From Thermoplasmata archaeon (lineage in GTDB: Archaea; Thermoplasmatota; Thermoplasmata; Thermoplasmatales; Thermoplasmataceae): 11,203 nucleotides of DNA. This document shows positions 5,380 through 11,203 of the stretch, one piece after another; within the stretch, counting starts at the first letter, position 1; the number at the start of each line of letters is the position of its first letter. The stretch is from contig JAKBRR010000023.1 of NCBI GenBank assembly GCA_021845325.1, forward strand, positions 1 to 11,203, written 5' to 3'. The position numbers and the translations under genes are program-made. The notes under the pieces were generated by a model. It made no database searches. It saw only the letters and a program-made list of their open reading frames with translations, and had not been told where the DNA came from.

Positions 5380-5793
5380 ATGAAGCAAAACTATGAATTA
5401 TTGGACCAGACTTCAGATTTACGAATCAGGATTTTCGGAAATGGAGTTGTGGATATTGTTTTCAACAGTATTATGGCGTTCAATGAGATAGTATATGGGG
5501 GGCAGATCAGGAAATACAAAAAGATGCAAAAGTATGAACTCCATTTTGACAAAGAAGAGTTGATTCTTGTCAACATTTTTTCATGGCTGATTCTTCAACT
5601 GGATTCTTTTAATATTCTTGTAAATCCGATGGAAATTAATGAAAATAAAGAAAAAGGGGTTATAACTATTACTTTTACCAAGGTTATTCCTCTCAATGTT
5701 AACTCATTTAAATTTGTTCCAAAGGGTGCTACTTACAATGAAGTAATTTTCAATATTGAGAAAGGTTATGCAGAAATAACTATAGACACATGA
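5380..5793 (+). CDS. Archease, divergent
   Basis: This 137-residue single-domain protein has the length and order of archease, the cofactor that speeds guanylylation and turnover of the RNA ligase RtcB in tRNA splicing and RNA repair. The N-terminus YELLDQTSDLRIRIFGNG matches the family's (Y/F)xxLDHTADxGIxxxG. The middle, DKEELILVNIFSWLILQLDS, matches the conserved D-x-E-x-L-L-x-x-W-L segment. The end, KGATYNEVIF then AEITIDT, matches KAVTYHxLxI then the terminal VxLD motif. D9, D13 and D136 are kept, but the signature His of DHTAD is Q10 and that of TYH is N120. The protein is therefore either a divergent working form or altered in metal binding. It is followed 47 bp later by the arginine decarboxylase gene on the same strand. 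An rtcB gene is not in view. Confidence 0.82.
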   Translation: MKQNYELLDQTSDLRIRIFGNGVVDIVFNSIMAFNEIVYGGQIRKYKKMQKYELHFDKEELILVNIFSWLILQLDSFNILVNPMEINENKEKGVITITFTKVIPLNVNSFKFVPKGATYNEVIFNIEKGYAEITIDT

Positions 5794-5812
5794 ATTGACA
5801 AAACTGATAATT

Positions 5813-5825
5813 CTTAATATATAAT
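5813..5825 (+). promoter_or_regulatory. TATA-like promoter for arginine decarboxylase gene
   Basis: CTTAATATATAAT lies in the 47-bp gap after archease, centred about 24 nt before ATG 5841. That spacing fits a leaderless or nearly leaderless transcript, consistent with the absence of a good Shine-Dalgarno sequence. It would allow pdaD-leuS-aldolase expression independent of archease. Confidence 0.45.
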
Positions 5826-5840
5826 TAAATATAAGGGCTG

Positions 5841-6386
5841 ATGGTAGATCTAGTTCCTAAAAAATTGTTCTTTACCCGGGGTGTCGGCAGAGGGCACAGC
5901 ATGTTAATGTCTTTCGAGGAAGCGCTTAGAGATGGGGGAATAGCTCAGTTTAATCTTGTAAGTGTCAGTTCCATATTTCCTCCCCATGCCGAAGCAATAT
6001 CCAGGGAGGAAGGTCTTAAACTTCTCAATCCCGGGCAGATACTTTTTACCGTGTTAGCCAGAAATTCCAGCGATGAACTGAACAGAATGATTTCCGCCGC
6101 GATAGGATACGCAATTCCCACAGATAGAAGCAAATGGGGATACCTGAGTGAACATCACAGCTTTGGAGAAACAGAGCATGGAGCTGGTTTTTTTGCAGAA
6201 AAGCTTGCAGCTGAGATGTTGGCAAGTACTACCGGTATGCAGAATGACCTTACATGGGATCAGGAAAAGGAAGAATATGTTCTTAAGGACAAGATATTGA
6301 CTACAAAAAATATATGCTCAACGGCTGTAGTTATGAAGGGTGGGGAGTGGACCACAGTAATTTCTGCTGCGGTTCTCATTGTGTGA
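5841..6386 (+). CDS. pdaD: Pyruvoyl-dependent arginine decarboxylase
   Basis: This protein has 181 residues, a little over the usual 160-165 of the family. It decarboxylates arginine to agmatine in the cytoplasm; the proenzyme self-cleaves at a Ser-Ser bond to give a small beta chain and an alpha chain capped by pyruvoyl. The cleavage site is [10 protein letters not shown], between S43 and S44. [17 protein letters not shown] (18-34) and [17 protein letters not shown] (100-116) are family hallmarks; E104 fits the catalytic acid/base Glu. The C-terminus contains CSTAVV followed by a hydrophobic strand. In archaea agmatine feeds polyamine synthesis and the essential agmatidine modification of the tRNA-Ile (CAU) wobble base made by TiaS, giving a plausible link to the leuS gene 5 nt downstream. 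The ATG start follows a TATA-like element directly. Confidence 0.95.
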   Translation: MVDLVPKKLFFTRGVGRGHSMLMSFEEALRDGGIAQFNLVSVSSIFPPHAEAISREEGLKLLNPGQILFTVLARNSSDELNRMISAAIGYAIPTDRSKWGYLSEHHSFGETEHGAGFFAEKLAAEMLASTTGMQNDLTWDQEKEEYVLKDKILTTKNICSTAVVMKGGEWTTVISAAVLIV

Positions 6387-6389
6387 GGT
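6385..6389 (+). promoter_or_regulatory. Ribosome binding site for leuS
   Basis: GAGGT overlaps the pdaD stop codon and lies only 2 nt before the leuS ATG. The spacing is short, but no other in-frame start has a better site and the N-terminus matches the family. Confidence 0.5.
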
Positions 6390-6391
6390 AA

Positions 6392-9085
6392 ATGGATCCG
6401 ATTGAGATTTACTGGCAGGAGCGTTGGAAAAAGGACAGGGTATTCGAATCAGAGCCTGATGATCGTAAAAAGTATCTTCTGACGGTTCCATGGCCATATA
6501 CAAGCGGGCCTTTGCATGCAGGTCACGCAAGGACATATTCGATTGCGGATTTCATCGCACGATATAAGAGGTTAAGTGGATTTAATGTAATGTATCCAAT
6601 GGGCTTTCATGAGAGTGGTACTCCCATACTTGCAATTTCCCAGAGGATAAGAAGAGGAGACCAGACTGCCATTGATATGTATAAAAAATACATAGGGGAA
6701 TATGAGCCTTCTGAAAATATTCCTTCAATAATTGAGACATTTAAGGATCAGGAAAAGCTGGCAGGTTATTTTGCGGAAAAAATCAGAAAAGATTTTGATT
6801 CACTAGGATTCTCCATTGACTGGTCACGGGAATTCAAATCTGTGGAGCCTTCATATAAGGATGTTGTCTCATGGCAATTCAGAAAACTCCATGATCTTGG
6901 TTATATAACCCAGGGAAGGTACCCTATACTTTATAACGCAGATGAAGAAAGTGCAGTTGGCGAAGACGACATAGAAGATGGGGATACAGATAAGGTCAGT
7001 ATTGAGGAATTCACAAGTATAATTTTTGAAGGTGAAGAATTTTCTCTAGCAGCCTCAACTCTAAGACCTGAGACTTTACCAGGAGTTGTAAATTTATGGG
7101 TATCAAATGAGGAAAAGTACGTCCTTTGCGTTTTAAATTCCAAAAAAATTGTAATATCCACTTCAGCAATGGAAAAACTATCACGACAGGAATATAAAAT
7201 CAGTGAATGGGAACCAGTATCTGTAAAAAAAATTACAGAGACCAGATTTAAGAATCCGTTCAATGGAGAAGCCCTTAAGGTTTATTCAGCTGATTTCGTT
7301 GATCCAAATAATGCCACAGGAATTGTTGCATCAGTTCCAGGCAATTCAATTATAGATTTTCTGGAATGCAGAAAACTTGGCATCAAATATGACCAGCGGA
7401 ATTTTATCAGGGTCGGTAACAGCTTCTCATCTGCAGAACAGTTTTTAAAAAGTCATAAGGTAGACCTCTCAGATCCGGAGGCCATCGCCAGGGCAAACTC
7501 AGAACTGTACAAGACAGAGTTTTATGAGGGAATAATGGACTATTCTGGATTTGAGGGTAAAAAAGTTTCCAAAGCAAGAGAAGAAATAGGAAATACTCTT
7601 AAAACAAATAAAAACGCTTTTATCATCTATGAAACTTCTCGCAGGGCAAGAACAAGGTCAGGGAGTCCGGTTTCTGTTGCCGTTTTAAGTAATCAGTGGT
7701 TTCTGGACTATTCAAACGGCAGCTGGAAGGACAAGGCGCACAAAACCGTTCAGGAAATGACTTTCTATCCTGCACATTATAAAAACGGGATGAATGAAGT
7801 TATAGACTGGTTAAAAGAAAGACCCTGTGCCAGAATGAGGGGTCTTGGAACAAAGCTGCCTTTTGATGATAAATGGATCATAGAATCACTTTCAGATTCG
7901 ACGATATATCCAGCAGTTTATACATGTATAGATGCACTTAGGAGTCTTCATAATAAAATGGGGAAACTGGATGATAAGATCCTTGATTTCATTTTCACAG
8001 ATACCGGAAACTCATCTGATGATATGGCAATAAAAGCCAGAGAATGGTTCAGGTACTGGTATGGAGTTGATTTGAGAATAACAGCATTTCCACACTTTAC
8101 AAATCATCTTGCTTTCTATATCATGAATCACAGTGCATTGCTTCCTGAATTCGCTCAGCCCGGGGGAATAATGATCGCAGGTACAATGATTTCCAACGGT
8201 AAGAAAATATCCAAAAGCAAGGGTAATTCAATATCTCTTCTTCAGATAGCATCTAACTTTGGCGCAGATCTCTTTAGACTATATGTTGCAGTGACATCTG
8301 ATCCAACCTCAGTGGTAGACTGGAATGAACAGGATGTATCAGTGGTTGGTTCACGATTCGCGGAACTTAAAACTATTATCACAGAGGTTGCAGAAGGTGG
8401 TGTACAGGCACAATCAGAAATATCAAACTGGTTTTGCCAGAGCTTTTATCTTCACCTGAAAAAATACAGGGAAAACATGGATGCCATGAATATACGATTG
8501 GGATTCATTGAAATATTCTATGGAGTTCTCAACGATATTTCTAAGTTAAAATCCAGAGGAATCAATCCAACCGCTTCAATCAGGGAGATAATAAAGCCAT
8601 GGCTGAAGGCTTTGTCGCCAGTGATATGTCATTTTGCCGAAGAAATGTGGCATAAACTTGGAAACAGCACATATATTTCCAGTGAAATATTTACTGAAGA
8701 AGAGATAAGAGAACCTCAAATGGGACCAATAAACAATGAGATATTTCTTGAAAACATCGTTTCGGATATCAGAGAAGTAATTAAGGTAACAAAGAAAACA
8801 CCTGACGAAATCAGAATAATTGTGTGTAGTGCAGAAAAAACTTCATTAATTGAAAGTATCCTCAACGGCAGAGAGATAAAACCGGGTGAAAAATGGATTA
8901 TTCCGTTGGTGATGAAAAACAGGAAGTTCATCAGAAACGACATTGATGAAATAAAAATCCTCAAAGATTCTGTGAGTTATCTATCACAAATATTTTCGTG
9001 CAGGTTTGTTATTACAGATGATGACACTGAGGTTGACAAGAGGAGGATACCGCTTCCGGGTAAACCTTTAATTAAGCTTTTGTAG
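6392..9085 (+). CDS. leuS: Leucyl-tRNA synthetase (archaeal type)
   Basis: An 897-residue class I aminoacyl-tRNA synthetase that charges tRNA-Leu. WPYTSGPLHAGHARTYS (34-50) carries the HIGH motif as HAGH (42-45); KISKS (605-609) is the KMSKS loop. The CP1 editing domain, which hydrolyses mischarged tRNA, has TLRPETLPG (223-231) and SVPGNSIIDF (314-323) with the conserved Asp at 322. The core then shows NQWFLDY and GLGTKLPFDDKW with IIESLSDSTIYPA, as in archaeal/eukaryotic LeuRS. The anticodon-binding helical region follows, and the C-terminal domain ends in PLPGKPLIKLL. Length is slightly below the usual 930-970 of archaeal forms, but no core motif is missing. The editing segment deviates from the usual SVPAHAPYD (N-S-I-I for H-A-P-Y), which could affect proofreading. 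It lies in an operon with pdaD upstream and the aldolase fusion 10 nt downstream. Confidence 0.95.
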   Translation: MDPIEIYWQERWKKDRVFESEPDDRKKYLLTVPWPYTSGPLHAGHARTYSIADFIARYKRLSGFNVMYPMGFHESGTPILAISQRIRRGDQTAIDMYKKYIGEYEPSENIPSIIETFKDQEKLAGYFAEKIRKDFDSLGFSIDWSREFKSVEPSYKDVVSWQFRKLHDLGYITQGRYPILYNADEESAVGEDDIEDGDTDKVSIEEFTSIIFEGEEFSLAASTLRPETLPGVVNLWVSNEEKYVLCVLNSKKIVISTSAMEKLSRQEYKISEWEPVSVKKITETRFKNPFNGEALKVYSADFVDPNNATGIVASVPGNSIIDFLECRKLGIKYDQRNFIRVGNSFSSAEQFLKSHKVDLSDPEAIARANSELYKTEFYEGIMDYSGFEGKKVSKAREEIGNTLKTNKNAFIIYETSRRARTRSGSPVSVAVLSNQWFLDYSNGSWKDKAHKTVQEMTFYPAHYKNGMNEVIDWLKERPCARMRGLGTKLPFDDKWIIESLSDSTIYPAVYTCIDALRSLHNKMGKLDDKILDFIFTDTGNSSDDMAIKAREWFRYWYGVDLRITAFPHFTNHLAFYIMNHSALLPEFAQPGGIMIAGTMISNGKKISKSKGNSISLLQIASNFGADLFRLYVAVTSDPTSVVDWNEQDVSVVGSRFAELKTIITEVAEGGVQAQSEISNWFCQSFYLHLKKYRENMDAMNIRLGFIEIFYGVLNDISKLKSRGINPTASIREIIKPWLKALSPVICHFAEEMWHKLGNSTYISSEIFTEEEIREPQMGPINNEIFLENIVSDIREVIKVTKKTPDEIRIIVCSAEKTSLIESILNGREIKPGEKWIIPLVMKNRKFIRNDIDEIKILKDSVSYLSQIFSCRFVITDDDTEVDKRRIPLPGKPLIKLL

Positions 9086-9090
9086 GGTGA
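9084..9090 (+). promoter_or_regulatory. Ribosome binding site for aldolase-dehydrogenase fusion
   Basis: AGGGTGA overlaps the leuS stop codon TAG and lies 5 nt before ATG 9096. It supports this start and suggests co-translation from the leuS transcript. Confidence 0.65.
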
Positions 9091-9095
9091 AATAA

Positions 9096-11036
9096 ATGGT
9101 AGATGAAATTGACGAATTGGTAAAATATTCAAGATTGTTGGGAAAGGACAAGAACCTGGTTCTTCATGGAGGAGGAAATACTTCCGTAAAAGTAATGGAA
9201 AAGGATCATGCCGGTAGAACAGTACAGGTGTTGAGGGTAAAAGGTAGTGGTTCAGATCTTGCCACTATTGAAAGGTCAGGATTCACTGGATTAAGAATGT
9301 CAGATCTAATTGAAGCGAAATCCAGAACCGCAATGACAGATATTGAAATGATGTCCTATCTCAAAAAAAGCTGCCTGGATCCATCTGAACCATCTCCATC
9401 TGTTGAATCATTTCTTCATGGCTTTATCAATAAAAAATATGTTTTACACAGCCATTCAGACGCAATACTCTCAATCACTAACACAGAATTCACACAGGAA
9501 GAAATAGAGAAGATCCTGCCAAACGTAATGGTTGTTCCATACATTCCGCCTGGTTTCAAACTGGCAAAAAAAATACTTGATAAAGTCGAGAAAATGAATG
9601 AAACCATAAAGGGATTAGTTCTTTCAAAGCACGGTTTGTTTACTTTTTCAGACTCGGCAGAGGAGGCATATAACAATCATTTGTTAATAGTGGATGCAGC
9701 AAATAAATATGTCTTGGAGAATGCAGGTCCAAGAAAACTGAAAAAGGTATATGATGATGACAAATCGTTTGAGGAATATTTACCATTTATTCGTGGATCA
9801 TTATCAAAAAACAGCAGAAAAATTCTAGAAATTGACACATCTGATGAGGCAAAGGAAATTGCCAGTTCGCTGGAGGCAGAAAATTTTCAAAGGGCTGGGC
9901 CTGCAACACCAGATATGCTCATCCGGACGAAATATAACTATCTTTATTTGCCTGAATCTCACGACATGGAGCAAAAAATATTGTCATTCGCTGAAGAATA
10001 TAAAATGGAATATGAGAAATATGTTAAAGATTTTCCAATGCACGACCCGTATCCTGCAATCCTAATAGCCAGAGGATACGGTATTATAACTGCTGGAAAG
10101 AATTCCAGGGAAGCCAAAATAATAATGGATCAGATCAAACACAGTATGTACGTGAACTGGGCAGCATCAAGAATCAGTAAACAGCACTTCATAACAAGAG
10201 CAGAAGCCTATGAAATGGAATACTGGCCACTGGAAGAAGCTAAACTTAAGAAAGATAAACCAAAACCACTGGAAGGCTCAGTTGCTGTGGTTACCGGTGC
10301 AGCCAGCGGAATAGGACTGGAAACTTTCCGGGTTCTGTCCAGAAATGGAGCTGCGGTAGTCGCAATGGATCTTGATCCAAATGTGGAAGGTATATGCAGG
10401 GATATCTCAAAACAAACAGGAGCAGCAAGTATCCATAGTGTTTTAGATCTTGGAAACGAGGTTCAAATTCAGAACGCGTTCAAAGAAGCAGTCAGGAAGT
10501 TTGGAGGCGTGGACATTGTTTTCAACAATGCAGGTGTTTTAAAATCTGAGGCCATTGAAAATATTTCTGTGGAAACTCTGGATCTTCATTATCGGATTAA
10601 TGGAAGAGCTCCTTTCCTTGTTTCAAGAGAGGCCTTTAAAATAATGAAGGCACAGGGGACCGGTGGAAACCTTATATTCAATATTTCCAAGAATTTAACG
10701 CATCCGGGTCCAGGTATGGCCAGCTATGGCTCTTCAAAGGCTTTTGCAGCACAAATGTGCCACTATTTCGCTAAAGAGGGCGGAAAATATGGGATTCGCG
10801 CCAATATCATTAATCCGGATAAGATATTCAAAGGCTCAAAGATTTGGGAAAATGGTGTACTTGAATCCAGGGCAAAGGCGAAGGGTCAGACCGTTGAAGA
10901 ATACAAAACGCAAAATCTTCTGAGAAAGGAGGTTCTCCCTGAGCATGTGGCAAACATGGTTCTTGCAATGGTTAATGACGATATCTTTGGAGCAACAACT
11001 GATTGCATGGTTCCCATTGATGGAGGCGTAATCTGA
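9096..11036 (+). CDS. Bifunctional class II aldolase / short-chain dehydrogenase fusion (RhaD-ADH type)
   Basis: A 646-residue two-domain enzyme. The N-terminal half is a zinc class II (AraD/FucA-type) aldolase: HGGGNTSVK (24-32) is the phosphate/substrate loop, E104 in VESFLHGF fits the catalytic acid, and H118 and H120 (LHSHSD) with H179 (SKHGLF) are zinc ligands. Residues about 390-646 form an NAD(P)-binding short-chain dehydrogenase: TGAASGIG (400-407), NNAG (477-480), S531, Y544-x3-K548, and the terminal PIDGG. The same architecture exists in bacterial rhamnulose-1-phosphate aldolase/lactaldehyde dehydrogenase fusions, where the aldolase makes dihydroxyacetone phosphate and L-lactaldehyde and the dehydrogenase acts on the aldehyde. 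No rhamnose or fucose gene is nearby, so the substrate here is uncertain. It follows leuS by 10 nt and its stop abuts that of the opposite-strand gene. Confidence 0.88.
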   Translation: MVDEIDELVKYSRLLGKDKNLVLHGGGNTSVKVMEKDHAGRTVQVLRVKGSGSDLATIERSGFTGLRMSDLIEAKSRTAMTDIEMMSYLKKSCLDPSEPSPSVESFLHGFINKKYVLHSHSDAILSITNTEFTQEEIEKILPNVMVVPYIPPGFKLAKKILDKVEKMNETIKGLVLSKHGLFTFSDSAEEAYNNHLLIVDAANKYVLENAGPRKLKKVYDDDKSFEEYLPFIRGSLSKNSRKILEIDTSDEAKEIASSLEAENFQRAGPATPDMLIRTKYNYLYLPESHDMEQKILSFAEEYKMEYEKYVKDFPMHDPYPAILIARGYGIITAGKNSREAKIIMDQIKHSMYVNWAASRISKQHFITRAEAYEMEYWPLEEAKLKKDKPKPLEGSVAVVTGAASGIGLETFRVLSRNGAAVVAMDLDPNVEGICRDISKQTGAASIHSVLDLGNEVQIQNAFKEAVRKFGGVDIVFNNAGVLKSEAIENISVETLDLHYRINGRAPFLVSREAFKIMKAQGTGGNLIFNISKNLTHPGPGMASYGSSKAFAAQMCHYFAKEGGKYGIRANIINPDKIFKGSKIWENGVLESRAKAKGQTVEEYKTQNLLRKEVLPEHVANMVLAMVNDDIFGATTDCMVPIDGGVI

Positions 11037-11203
11037 TCAATTGTGCCTCTTAGGCATAATGAAGTGTGATAGTACAGCTGGAGCAGTTATATCGACACCG
11101 AATTCCCTGAATTCATTCAGGGCTGATCTTGCAAATCTTATATTATCAACTGTAAGGGTTTTCCCTTCCTGAAGGTTCTTAACCATTCTGTGCAACCCGT
11201 AAT
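11037..11203 (-). CDS. Unrecognised protein, C-terminal fragment
   Basis: On the minus strand 54 codons are open from the window edge to TGA at 11037-11039; the 5' end lies outside. The visible tail contains YGLHRMVKNLQEGK, NIRFARSALNEFREFGVDIT and ends in SHFIMPKRHN. It is a soluble, probably helical and basic segment with no membrane stretch. I cannot assign a family. The region reads as genuine coding sequence because the other two minus-strand frames are broken by stops and the composition looks proteinaceous. The gene converges on the aldolase-dehydrogenase fusion with zero intergenic bases. Confidence 0.65.
   Translation of the reverse strand, partial: YGLHRMVKNLQEGKTLTVDNIRFARSALNEFREFGVDITAPAVLSHFIMPKRHN

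Noticed and set aside
6931..7263. Minus-strand open frame of 110 codons inside leuS
   Set aside because: It is antisense to the editing domain of LeuRS, with Ser/Ile-rich composition typical of complementary reading.
11105..11122. Perfect 8-bp inverted repeat CCCTGAAT/ATTCAGGG
   Set aside because: It falls inside the coding frame of the right-edge gene (codons for Leu-Asn-Glu-Phe-Arg) and is too far before the stop to be a terminator. A chance palindrome in coding DNA is the simpler view.
1..11203. CRISPR arrays, insertion sequences, tRNA and rRNA genes
   Set aside because: I scanned for spaced direct repeats, transposase-like frames with terminal inverted repeats, and tRNA T-arm motifs, and found none that could be supported.

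Overview
The window looks like chromosomal DNA from an archaeon, most likely of the Thermoplasmatales or a near relative (Thermoplasma, Ferroplasma and Cuniculiplasma type). This rests on family recognition by eye, not on a search. The evidence is an archaeal-type ribosomal protein S15, a GAN-type RecJ-like DHH nuclease, a tetraether lipid synthase-like radical SAM enzyme, archease, a pyruvoyl-dependent arginine decarboxylase and an archaeal-type leucyl-tRNA synthetase. TATA-like promoters and AGGTGAT- or GGGTGA-type ribosome binding sites fit as well. The spacers are AT-rich, and I see no phage, insertion sequence, CRISPR, tRNA or rRNA.

Left block, minus strand (1-2641). Transcription runs right to left: rps15, then a recJ-like gene 2 nt later, then a 240-bp spacer, then a protein with RuvC/RNase H-like motifs that runs off the left edge and has its own apparently leaderless promoter. 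In many archaea the rps15-recJ pair is followed by the KEOPS subunit gene pcc1. Here that position holds only a stop-interrupted stretch weakly reminiscent of Pcc1.

Centre, plus strand (2642-5379). The putative tetraether lipid synthase gene sits alone between two unusually long spacers of 544 and 373 bp. The upstream spacer holds several inverted repeats, a four-codon ORF behind a near-perfect Shine-Dalgarno sequence, a strong TATA-like box, and a 25-codon upstream ORF whose stop lies inside the ribosome binding site of the lipid gene. A shared dyad motif occurs once on each side of the gene. The gene ends in a hairpin plus T-run that resembles an intrinsic terminator.

Right block, plus strand (5380-11036). 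Archease, pyruvoyl arginine decarboxylase, leucyl-tRNA synthetase and an aldolase/short-chain dehydrogenase fusion are closely packed and probably co-transcribed, with an extra promoter before the decarboxylase. Archease (RtcB RNA ligase cofactor), agmatine synthesis (agmatine is needed for agmatidine in archaeal tRNA-Ile) and LeuRS all touch tRNA biology. The fusion enzyme belongs to carbon metabolism and looks like a rider on the operon. An unrecognised minus-strand gene enters from the right edge and converges with zero spacing.

Most of the window is housekeeping. I found no convincing new multi-gene system. The signals most worth a second look are the regulatory architecture around the lipid synthase gene and an archease that has lost two signature histidines.
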